Source: a virus. Taken from it: 37,474 nucleotides of DNA. The position numbers were made by a program, and so were the translations under genes. The DNA is taken from IMG/VR virus record IMGVR_UViG_3300042309_000376, positions 1-37,474 of that record. The stretch is one strand, 5' to 3'. Below, one piece after another: positions 32,919 through 37,474 of the stretch (position 1 is its first letter; each line of letters begins with the position of its first letter). The notes under the pieces were generated by a model. It saw only the letters and a program-made list of their open reading frames with translations, had not been told where the DNA came from and did not search any database.

Positions 32919-33107
32919 ATGTCTACATCACAAGAACTACTGAATGCTGTTGAAGCCTGGAAAGTAGAAGACGAAAAGTTTGCTGCTGGTAATAATGCCG
33001 CTGGTACTCGCGCTCGTAAAGCACTTCAGGAGATCGCCAAACTCGTTAAGACTCGTAGAACCGAAATCACTGAAGAAAAGAACACCCGTAAGGAAGCAAA
33101 GGGTTGA
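32919..33107 (+). CDS. Small basic histone-like cyanophage protein
   Basis: From ATG 32919, with GGAG at good distance, the protein has 62 residues. It begins MSTSQELLNAVEAWKVEDEK and continues with NNAAGTRARKALQEIAKLVK and a Lys/Arg/Glu-rich tail. It is a common small cyanophage protein, helical and DNA-binding in appearance. Another ATG four codons earlier is less well placed. Its stop codon TGA is part of the -35 box of the tRNA promoter. Confidence 0.75.
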   Translation: MSTSQELLNAVEAWKVEDEKFAAGNNAAGTRARKALQEIAKLVKTRRTEITEEKNTRKEAKG

Positions 33108-33132
33108 CAAGAGGGTTCTGATATCCTATACT
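33104..33132 (+). promoter_or_regulatory. Sigma-70 promoter of the tRNA-Arg gene
   Basis: TTGACA (33104-33109), 17 bases, TATACT (33127-33132). The -35 overlaps the preceding stop codon. A leader of about 80 bases before the tRNA contains the pairing GGAGGT / ACCTCC (33148-33153, 33176-33181). Confidence 0.82.
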
Positions 33133-33220
33133 AGTTTCACGGGTGGAGGAGGTCCAAACTTCTTATAAATCCCACACCTCCCATGCCTCTCAACGATGCA
33201 CAAACAGGGAGGTTCCTTAT

Positions 33221-33497
33221 GTCTCAGTAGCTCAGTTGGATAGAGCAACTGCCTTAAACATAAATGGAGCGTCATAAAGGAAACTTTATGAATGTAACTT
33301 CTCAAATTCGGGGAACCCTTTAAAATGGCAATCCCGAGCCAAGCATCGTAAGATGAAGGTGTAGAGACTTTACGGGAAGTGCCTAAGTCCTTTTGGGATA
33401 TGGTAAAGAGAAAGTCCAGACCACAAACAGAGATGGCGAAGAAATTCGTAGTGGTAAGCTAAGCAGTCGGTCGCTGGTTCGAGTCCAGCCTGAGATG
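33221..33497 (+). tRNA. tRNA-Arg (UCU) interrupted by a group I intron
   Basis: Joining 33221-33255 to 33459-33497 gives a normal cloverleaf. The acceptor pairs GTCTCAG with CTGAGAT (first pair G-T), the D stem is GCTC / GAGC, the anticodon stem is ACTGC / GCAGT, and the loop is CTTCTAA. The variable loop is 5 bases, and the T arm is GCTGG, TTCGAGT, CCAGC. The discriminator is G33497 and no CCA is encoded. The anticodon TCT reads AGA/AGG arginine codons, which are common in this A+T-rich phage. The short variable loop rules out Leu or Ser. The gene makes a working tRNA only if the intron is removed. Confidence 0.93.
33256..33458 (+). ncRNA. Group I self-splicing intron in the tRNA anticodon loop
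   Basis: The intron is 203 bases long. The 5' exon ends in T (tRNA position 34) and the intron ends in G, as group I introns require. P2 is CATAAAG, GAAA loop, CTTTATG (33273-33290). P3 pairs ACTTCTC with GGGAAGT (7 bp). P4 pairs TTCGGG with CCCGAG. P6 has a CATC, GTAA, GATG hairpin. P7 uses AGACT and AGTCC. The conserved blocks AATCCCGAGCCAAG, GTAGAGACTTTACGGG and AAGAGAAAGTCCAG match, by memory, the cores of the cyanobacterial tRNA-Leu(UAA) intron. The last helix pairs ACCAC with GTGGT. An internal GAG can pair with the exon CTT to form P1. It contains no reading frame. Confidence 0.93.
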
Positions 33498-33515
33498 TTT
33501 TTGAACCTTAGGTAT

Positions 33516-33523
33516 TATAAATA
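33516..33523 (+). promoter_or_regulatory. T4-type late promoter for the HNH gene
   Basis: TATAAATA lies 23 bases before the HNH endonuclease ATG. The endonuclease would thus be made late while the tRNA is made from a sigma-70 promoter. Confidence 0.7.
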
Positions 33524-33545
33524 ATAATAACTAAAAGGTTCCATT

Positions 33546-34016
33546 ATGAATAAATGTTTATTCTGTAAAGAAGAAACAAAAAATCCAAAGTTTTGTGGGA
33601 GAAGTTGTGCTGCTTCATATAATAATAAAATAGCACCAAAAAGAAAACCAGAACATAAGTGTATTGATTGTGGAACTCCCATAACAGCAAATCGCTCTCG
33701 TTGTAAAGAACACTATTTGTTGTGGTTAAAGGATAGAGAAGTAAAAGATATGACACTTAAAGAAGCAATATATGAAAAACATCATAAGTCTTCCGCTTTT
33801 GCATTGGTTAGAACACGAGCAAGAGCTTTTGCTAAAAAACTTGGTTTTACCGAATGCATTAAATGTGGATATAATAAACATATAGAAATTGCTCATATCA
33901 AACCAATATCTTCTTTTAGTGAAGATATTATGGTTAGTGTCATAAACTCGAAAGAAAATATAATGCCCCTGTGCCCTAACTGCCATTGGGAATATGATCA
34001 TAATCTCTGGACTTGA
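33546..34016 (+). CDS. HNH endonuclease, free-standing homing type
   Basis: This 156-residue protein has two halves. N-terminal Cys pairs (CLFCKEE, FCGRSC, CIDCGTP, SRCKEH) look like small zinc ribbons. The C-terminal HNH domain has CIKCGYN (C104/C107), EIAHIKPISSF (first His 117), NIMPLCPNCH (N138, C143/C146, H147) and WEYDHNLW. The catalytic and zinc residues are intact, so it should be active. It starts 48 bases after the intron-containing tRNA. The stop codon TGA overlaps the -35 of the next promoter. Its DNA target cannot be read from sequence; the intronless tRNA-Arg anticodon region is the natural candidate. Confidence 0.9.
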   Translation: MNKCLFCKEETKNPKFCGRSCAASYNNKIAPKRKPEHKCIDCGTPITANRSRCKEHYLLWLKDREVKDMTLKEAIYEKHHKSSAFALVRTRARAFAKKLGFTECIKCGYNKHIEIAHIKPISSFSEDIMVSVINSKENIMPLCPNCHWEYDHNLWT

Positions 34017-34041
34017 CACTATTCCAAAACTGGTGTAATAT
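34013..34041 (+). promoter_or_regulatory. Sigma-70 promoter after the HNH gene
   Basis: TTGACA (34013-34018), 17 bases, TAATAT (34036-34041). The -35 overlaps the HNH stop codon. It should drive the structured RNA segment and tRNA-Asn, perhaps also tRNA-Thr. Confidence 0.8.
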
Positions 34042-34047
34042 ATAAAC

Positions 34048-34190
34048 TGATAGAGCGTAAGTCCCTGTTATATCCTTATGAGGTATATCACACTTACGCC
34101 ATCAAATGTAGGAAGTGCAACACCTCTCGCTGGTTTAGACTGGATGATGTGAAAGGTGATTCTGTCCGCACATAGAAATCCCTCCTACCA
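34048..34190 (+). ncRNA. Candidate structured RNA(s) between promoter and tRNA-Asn
   Basis: No coding frame of note is present. A first hairpin pairs GCGTAAGT (34055-34062) with ACTTACGC (34092-34099). Inside it is a second helix, ATATCCT with AGGTATAT (one bulged T) and a TATG loop. A second element nests GTAGGA / TCCTAC (34108-34113, 34183-34188), GTGC / GCAC (34115-34118, 34168-34171) and CACCT / AGGTG (34121-34125, 34154-34158). It ends 7 bases before tRNA-Asn. I do not recognise a family. In T4 the tRNA cluster also encodes two stable RNAs of unknown function, so a similar role is possible. Confidence 0.55.
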
Positions 34191-34195
34191 TATAA

Positions 34196-34267
34196 TCCAC
34201 AATAGCTCAGCGGTAGAGTCGCGGTCTGTTAAACCGTTTGTCCCTGGTTCGAATCCAGGTTGTGGAG
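34196..34267 (+). tRNA. tRNA-Asn (GUU)
   Basis: The acceptor pairs TCCACAA with TTGTGGA and the discriminator is G34267. The anticodon arm is GCGGT, CTGTTAA, ACCGT with anticodon GTT. The T arm is CCTGG, TTCGAAT, CCAGG. No CCA is encoded. The anticodon stem contains a weak pair (G-T), which is tolerable. Confidence 0.92.
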
Positions 34268-34348
34268 TCGGAAGGTCTGGAAATGTTCGGGTCTTCCTCA
34301 CTAAAACCTAGAATAATTTTAGGTCAGGGGGATGGCCTCCCCTGTTTT
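34268..34348 (+). other. Spacer with hairpins between tRNA-Asn and tRNA-Thr
   Basis: Three pairings are visible: GGAAG / CTTCC (34270-34274, 34293-34297), ACCTA / TAGGT around an AT-rich loop (about 34306-34324), and CAGGGG / CCCCTG (about 34325-34345). The last one is followed by TTTT and could end transcription, or it could be a processing signal before tRNA-Thr. Confidence 0.45.
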
Positions 34349-34420
34349 GCCCTTGTAGCTCAGTGGTAGAGCAACGGTTTTGTAAACCGTTGGTCGCTGG
34401 TTCAAATCCGGTCGGGGGCT
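34349..34420 (+). tRNA. tRNA-Thr (UGU)
   Basis: The acceptor pairs GCCCTTG with CGGGGGC (two T-G pairs) and the discriminator is T34420. The D stem is GCTC / GAGC. The anticodon arm is ACGGT, TTTGTAA, ACCGT with anticodon TGT. The T arm is GCTGG, TTCAAAT, CCGGT with two wobble pairs. No CCA is encoded. Its last base is the first base of the next -35 box. Confidence 0.92.
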
Positions 34421-34448
34421 TGACATAATACTCGTTATGTCTTATACT
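34420..34448 (+). promoter_or_regulatory. Sigma-70 promoter after tRNA-Thr
   Basis: TTGACA (34420-34425), 17 bases, TATACT (34443-34448). GACATAA / TTATGTC inside it forms an inverted repeat (34422-34441). It should drive the cloverleaf-like RNA and tRNA-Gly. Confidence 0.8.
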
Positions 34449-34474
34449 TCTTTCGTCCGTGTGAAGTGAAGTGC

Positions 34475-34547
34475 GTGAGAGTGAAGCCAAAAGTAAGGCA
34501 CCCTGATAAAGGATTCAGTAGAAGGATGCAAAACCTTCCACTCTCAC
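34475..34547 (+). ncRNA. Candidate tRNA-like cloverleaf RNA, 73 bases
   Basis: A perfect 9-bp closing stem (GTGAGAGTG with CACTCTCAC) encloses three hairpins: GCC / GGC with an 8-base loop, CTGA / TCAG with an 8-base loop, and GAAGG / CCTTC with an 8-base loop. The length and order of arms mimic a tRNA. However, the T-loop TTCRA signature and a usual D-loop GG are absent, so it is not a normal tRNA. It ends 5 bases before tRNA-Gly, downstream of a good promoter. Confidence 0.55.
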
Positions 34548-34552
34548 AATTT

Positions 34553-34623
34553 GCGAATGTGGTGTAGCGGTAACATCCCATCCTTCCAAGTTGGTGTCAC
34601 GGGTTCGATCCCCGTCATTCGCT
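34553..34623 (+). tRNA. tRNA-Gly (UCC)
   Basis: The acceptor pairs GCGAATG with CATTCGC and the discriminator is T34623. The D stem is GTGT / ACAT with a wobble. The anticodon arm is CCATC, CTTCCAA, GTTGG with one T-T mismatch and anticodon TCC. The T arm is ACGGG, TTCGATC, CCCGT. No CCA is encoded. An inverted repeat GCTCCA / TGGAGC (34625-34643) follows without a T-tract. Confidence 0.9.
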
Positions 34624-34645
34624 TGCTCCATAATTCCTGGAGCGT

Positions 34646-34652
34646 CTAAATA
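34646..34652 (+). promoter_or_regulatory. CTAAATA motif before the porin gene
   Basis: This late-promoter-like CTAAATA lies 31 bases before the porin ATG. The match is short and no -35 partner is evident. A CTTAACAA (34671-34678) nearby resembles one PHO-box half-site but stands alone. Confidence 0.35.
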
Positions 34653-34682
34653 AACACTGTAGTTGTAAAACTTAACAAATTT

Positions 34683-36209
34683 ATGAAACTCAAACAACTG
34701 ATGCTTGCGCCTGTTGCTCTGGGAATGGTTGCTCCTGTTGCTGCGAATGCGGCAGATCTTAACATTGCAGCAGTCAACCAATATTCCACTTCGGAACAGG
34801 TTACAAGTGTTTCACAATTCTCCGATGTAAAGTCTACTGATTGGGCATACGGAGCACTCTCCTCCCTTGTAGAGCGTTACGGTTGTGTTGCCGGTTACCC
34901 TAACGGCACTTATGCTGGTGGTCAATCAATGACCCGTTATGAGGCAGCAGCACTTCTGAATGCCTGCCTGGATCGTGTGACGGAAGTTACCGATGAACTT
35001 CAACGCCTTATGAAAGAATTTGGTGCTGAACTTGCAGTTATTCGTGGTCGTGTAACCAAACTGGAAACACAAGTTGGTCGCCTGGAAGCAACTCAGTTCT
35101 CCACCACTACCAAACTTCGTGGTGAAGCAAACTTTGTTCTTGGCGGTGTTAGTGGTGCTCAGACTCCTGGTGCTACTCGTAATACTCCCAGCACGAATGT
35201 TGGAAACACGGCATTCAACTATGATCTTCGTCTGAACTTTGATACATCGTTCACTGGCAAAGATCTGCTTCGTACTCGTCTGCGTTCTGGTAATTTCTCT
35301 TCTCAACCTTTTGGTTCTTCCAACTCCCTCTTCAAACTGGATAAGGCAGAAACTTCTCAAGGTACTGGAACTTCCAGCAATGTGTGGTTGGATCGTCTGT
35401 ATTACCAGTTCCCTGTTCTCACTAAGGGTATGACTGCTACTGCTGGTGCTTTGGTTCGTAACACTGAGATGTCATGGATTCCTTCGGCATATAAGTCGGA
35501 CGTTCTTGACTTCTTCCAACTTGCCGGTGCTCCTGGTGTCTATAACAAGGCAACTGGATCTGGTTTTGGTCTTCAGTATGTTCAACCTGGCAAGAAAGGT
35601 GGACTTGTTGCTGGTGTAAACTATGTTGCTCAGAATGGTTCTGAATCCAACAGGGGTGAGTTTAACGAATCTGGTGGTCTGAATACTCTGGCACAGATCG
35701 GTTATCGTGCTCCTCAGTGGGGTGCTGCCTTTGGTTATCGTTATGGTACTGAAGGAACTCGTGTTCGTACTTTTAATGCCGTTGCTGGTGGATCCGGTGC
35801 TCTTGCTCCTGGTCAGACTTCTAATGGTTATGCCATCAGTGCTTACTGGCAACCCAAGACCTCTGGTATTGTTCCCTCTATCTCCGCTGGTTATGGTTGG
35901 AATGATGTAAGTCGTAATGCGCTTGGAAAAGCAACTCCTAATGGTGCTACTGATTCACAATCTTGGTATGCTGGTCTTCAGTGGAGTGATGTATTTGCCA
36001 AGGGTAACGGTGCTGGTTTTGCTATCGGTCAACCTGGCAATGCTGCTGGTCTTTCTAAGGATGCCCTTATGTGGGAAGCATTCTACAAGTACCGTGTGAG
36101 TGACAACATTTCAATCACTCCTGCAGTGTTCTATGTTTCTAACAATCAGGCATTCACTGGTGCTTCTTCCAACTTCGGTGGTATTATCCAGACCAAGTTC
36201 ACCTTCTGA
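34683..36209 (+). CDS. Cyanobacterial-type outer-membrane porin (SLH plus OprB-like barrel)
   Basis: This 508-residue protein starts with a signal peptide, MKLKQLMLAPVALGMVAP, probably cut after ANA. An SLH domain follows at about residues 43-98 (FSDVKSTDWAYGALSSLVER, then YPNGTYAGGQSMTRYEAAALL), then a short coiled coil (RVTEVTDELQRLMKEF to VGRLEA). A beta barrel of alternating strands ends at TKFTF, the C-terminal aromatic signal for outer-membrane insertion. This is the architecture of cyanobacterial SLH porins. It likely came from a host and could change nutrient uptake or surface properties during infection. It lies next to pstS, so a role in phosphate supply is attractive but unproven. 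Confidence 0.9.
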   Translation: MKLKQLMLAPVALGMVAPVAANAADLNIAAVNQYSTSEQVTSVSQFSDVKSTDWAYGALSSLVERYGCVAGYPNGTYAGGQSMTRYEAAALLNACLDRVTEVTDELQRLMKEFGAELAVIRGRVTKLETQVGRLEATQFSTTTKLRGEANFVLGGVSGAQTPGATRNTPSTNVGNTAFNYDLRLNFDTSFTGKDLLRTRLRSGNFSSQPFGSSNSLFKLDKAETSQGTGTSSNVWLDRLYYQFPVLTKGMTATAGALVRNTEMSWIPSAYKSDVLDFFQLAGAPGVYNKATGSGFGLQYVQPGKKGGLVAGVNYVAQNGSESNRGEFNESGGLNTLAQIGYRAPQWGAAFGYRYGTEGTRVRTFNAVAGGSGALAPGQTSNGYAISAYWQPKTSGIVPSISAGYGWNDVSRNALGKATPNGATDSQSWYAGLQWSDVFAKGNGAGFAIGQPGNAAGLSKDALMWEAFYKYRVSDNISITPAVFYVSNNQAFTGASSNFGGIIQTKFTF

Positions 36210-36232
36210 TAGGTTAACTTCATAATAAAATT

Positions 36233-36256
36233 GGAGGGGGAAACCCCTTCTTTTTT
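36233..36256 (+). terminator. Terminator after the porin gene
   Basis: GGAGGGG pairs with CCCCTTC (one G-T) around a GAAA tetraloop and is followed by six T. Confidence 0.88.
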
Positions 36257-36270
36257 GTGCAAATAAAAAC

Positions 36271-36314
36271 CTTAACCTAATCTTAGTTGACTTTATATTT
36301 TCTTCAAATAGAAT
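36271..36314 (+). promoter_or_regulatory. Likely PHO box and promoter of pstS
   Basis: CTTAACCT (36271-36278) equals the cyanobacterial PHO-box half-site. Second and third weaker copies start 11 bases (CTTAGTTG, 36282-36289) and about 20 bases (CTTTATAT, 36291-36298) later. TAGAAT at 36309-36314 can act as -10. In host cyanobacteria PhoB binds such tandem sites during phosphate starvation, and cyanophage pstS is known to respond to it. Confidence 0.72.
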
Positions 36315-36337
36315 TATCTTGTAGTTATTCACTTTTT

Positions 36338-37309
36338 ATGAAACTCAAAAATCTTATTGCTGTCGGTCTGGTTGCTGCTCCTGTTGCCGCTCTTGCTGGA
36401 CCTCCTTTGAACGGTGCTGGTGCCACCTTCCCAGCGCCCATTTACCAACGATGGTTTCAGGACTATGCTGCTTCAACTGGTAATCGTGTGAATTATCAGT
36501 CAGTCGGTTCCGGTGCTGGCGTCCGTCAGTATGTCGCAGGAACTGTCGATTTCGGTGCAACTGATGAACCTATTTCGTCAAAAGAGGCAAGTAAAGTAAA
36601 GCGTGGTGTCGTTCAGATTCCTATGGTAGGAGGAACGATTGCCGTTGCCTATAACAAACCTGGATGTACTCTGAAACTGACTCAGAAGCAGGTTGTGGAT
36701 GTTTTCCTGGGAACTATCAAGGATTGGAAGCAACTTGGTTGTGCTTCTGGTCCAGTCCGTGTTGTTCACCGATCTGATGGTTCTGGAACTACCTTTGCAT
36801 TTACTAATTCACTTTCTGCGTTTTCTTCTGAATGGAAGAGCAAAGTTGGTGAAGGTAAGTCGGTCAAGTGGCCTGTTGGTATTGGTGGTAAAGGAAACGA
36901 AGGTGTTGCGGGTTCCATTCGTCAAACCGCTGGTTCTATCGGTTATGTAAATACCGGATTTGTAAGAGCAAACAAACTTCAGGCAGCAGCAGTCCAAAAC
37001 AAGGCAGGGCAGTTTGTTCTTCCTACTGCTAAATCTGGTGCTATTGCTCTGAACAGTATTGCTCTTGATAGTAACCTTGCTGGAGAAAATCCAAATCCTT
37101 CTGCTGCTGGTGCTTATCCAATCTCTACTCTGACTTGGATTCTTGCCTATAAGAGTGGTAATGGTGCAAAGGCAGATGATATTCAGAAGGCACTCAACTA
37201 TGCCCTGAGTGCAAAGGCACAAATGATTGCTGATGACTTGGGTTATGTTCCTCTTGCTGGAAGCATTCTCAACAAATCAAGAATTGCCGTGAAGCGTATC
37301 GGAAACTGA
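36338..37309 (+). CDS. pstS: Phosphate-binding protein PstS
   Basis: PstS is the periplasmic phosphate-binding component of the host Pst ABC transporter. From ATG 36338 it has 323 residues, with the signal peptide MKLKNLIAVGLVAAPVAALA. The mature start is GAGATFPAPIYQRWFQDY, with SVGSGAGVRQYVAGTVDFGATD and SDGSGTTFAF forming the phosphate pocket (the latter the key Ser-Gly-Thr loop). An upstream in-frame ATG (36287) lies within the promoter region and is unlikely. Cyanophages carry pstS to support phosphate uptake in starved hosts. No other pst genes are here, so it must work with the host transporter. Confidence 0.96.
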   Translation: MKLKNLIAVGLVAAPVAALAGPPLNGAGATFPAPIYQRWFQDYAASTGNRVNYQSVGSGAGVRQYVAGTVDFGATDEPISSKEASKVKRGVVQIPMVGGTIAVAYNKPGCTLKLTQKQVVDVFLGTIKDWKQLGCASGPVRVVHRSDGSGTTFAFTNSLSAFSSEWKSKVGEGKSVKWPVGIGGKGNEGVAGSIRQTAGSIGYVNTGFVRANKLQAAAVQNKAGQFVLPTAKSGAIALNSIALDSNLAGENPNPSAAGAYPISTLTWILAYKSGNGAKADDIQKALNYALSAKAQMIADDLGYVPLAGSILNKSRIAVKRIGN

Positions 37310-37316
37310 TATTAGG

Positions 37317-37346
37317 AGGGGGGGGTTGACAACGACTCCCCTTTTT
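37317..37346 (+). terminator. Possible terminator after pstS, overlapping a promoter
   Basis: AGGGG (37317-37321) can pair with CCCCT (37338-37342) with an inner GTT / AAC helix, followed by a short T run. The eight-G run makes other pairings possible. Confidence 0.55.
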
Positions 37347-37354
37347 AATATAAT
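37326..37354 (+). promoter_or_regulatory. Consensus sigma-70 promoter at the window end
   Basis: TTGACA (37326-37331), 17 bases, TATAAT (37349-37354), again with the -35 inside a terminator-like hairpin, as at 9957. Confidence 0.85.
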
Positions 37355-37375
37355 CAAAAGAGCATTCGGAGGATT

Positions 37376-37474
37376 ATGTCTCTCATTTCTCAAAAAGACC
37401 GTGAAATGGCAATTGAAGCATTAGAACACTATAAAACTACAATTCCATTAATCATTAACTTTGGAGAACTTCCT
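37376..37474 (+). CDS. Start of an unidentified gene, cut by the window end
   Basis: The reading frame starts at ATG 37376 with GGAGG just upstream and is open to the last base (33 codons). It begins MSLISQKDREMAIEALEHYK. A perfect promoter precedes it, so it is an early gene. The visible part is too short for a family call. Confidence 0.75.
   Translation, partial: MSLISQKDREMAIEALEHYKTTIPLIINFGELP

Noticed and set aside
33221-33497. Reading the split tRNA as tRNA-Leu(UAA), since the intron resembles the cyanobacterial tRNA-Leu intron
   Set aside because: A Leu anticodon would require the intron to end in a base other than G, and the tRNA has a 5-base variable loop, not the long arm of tRNA-Leu. 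Only the Arg(UCU) boundaries fit both tRNA and intron rules.
34475-34547. Calling the cloverleaf-like element a tRNA
   Set aside because: It has no T-loop consensus, no normal D-loop, and only a 3-bp D stem. The reverse strand does not satisfy tRNA rules either.
9703-34652. Treating every CTAAATA (9703, 9906, 16545, 19882, 31625, 34646) as a late promoter
   Set aside because: A 7-base A+T-rich word is expected several times by chance in 37 kb. Only those in intergenic positions are listed, with low confidence. At 9703, 9906 and 16545 the motif overlaps a stop codon.
34308-34781. Short - strand frames across the tRNA cluster and porin start
   Set aside because: They cross real tRNA genes; such frames are well-known artefacts of tRNA sequence read in reverse.
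1-37474. CRISPR array, insertion sequence or integrase/attachment site
   Set aside because: No regularly spaced direct repeats, transposase or integrase reading frames were seen.

Overview
The window is a piece of a T4-like marine cyanophage genome (cyanomyovirus type). Synechococcus is the likelier host genus because a tRNA cluster is present. The case rests on the T4 replication genes in cyanophage order and on genes that cyanophages typically carry: the cobS-type ATPase, hsp20, mazG, pstS and a porin. Nearly everything reads on the + strand, genes are tightly packed, and many overlap by 1 to 20 bases. One GIY-YIG-like endonuclease gene lies on the - strand.

Layout. (1) 1-3.5 kb: a VWA/HExxH protein and a MoxR/CobS-type AAA ATPase. 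(2) 3.5-9.2 kb: the clamp and clamp-loader operon (gp45, gp44, gp62, RegA), with three unusual genes between gp44 and gp62; one of them resembles the DUF4338/DruA family. (3) 9.2-16.6 kb: Hsp20, small proteins, DNA polymerase gp43, UvsX, a 2OG-Fe hydroxylase-like protein, helicase gp41 and a MazG-like pyrophosphohydrolase. (4) 16.6-22.3 kb: proteins with T4-like capsid-targeting N-termini, including one with a nucleotidyltransferase domain, then an Ig-like structural protein and small hypotheticals. (5) 22.3-27 kb: primase gp61 and class I ribonucleotide reductase NrdA/NrdB. (6) 27-30.8 kb: three low-complexity proteins with late promoters, probably internal head proteins. (7) 30.8-33.1 kb: the - strand endonuclease, a lysozyme with a structured leader, and small proteins. 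(8) 33.1-34.6 kb: a tRNA/RNA island. (9) 34.7-37.3 kb: an SLH-domain porin and PstS, the latter behind a likely PHO box.

The most striking find is in the RNA island. The tRNA-Arg(UCU) gene is split in its anticodon loop by a 203-base group I intron. The intron has no reading frame, but a free-standing HNH endonuclease gene starts 48 bases after the tRNA. This arrangement recalls the psbA intron and its neighbouring endonuclease in other cyanophages. The same island holds tRNA-Asn, tRNA-Thr and tRNA-Gly plus several unassigned, strongly structured segments. One of these is 73 bases long, can fold as a four-way cloverleaf, and sits 5 bases before tRNA-Gly.

Regulation is unusually legible. At least seven sigma-70-type promoters have TTGACA and exactly 17 bases before the -10 box, often fused to a terminator or to the stop codon of the gene before. 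T4-type late promoters (TATAAATA) follow directly on the T-tracts of terminators in front of the structural genes.
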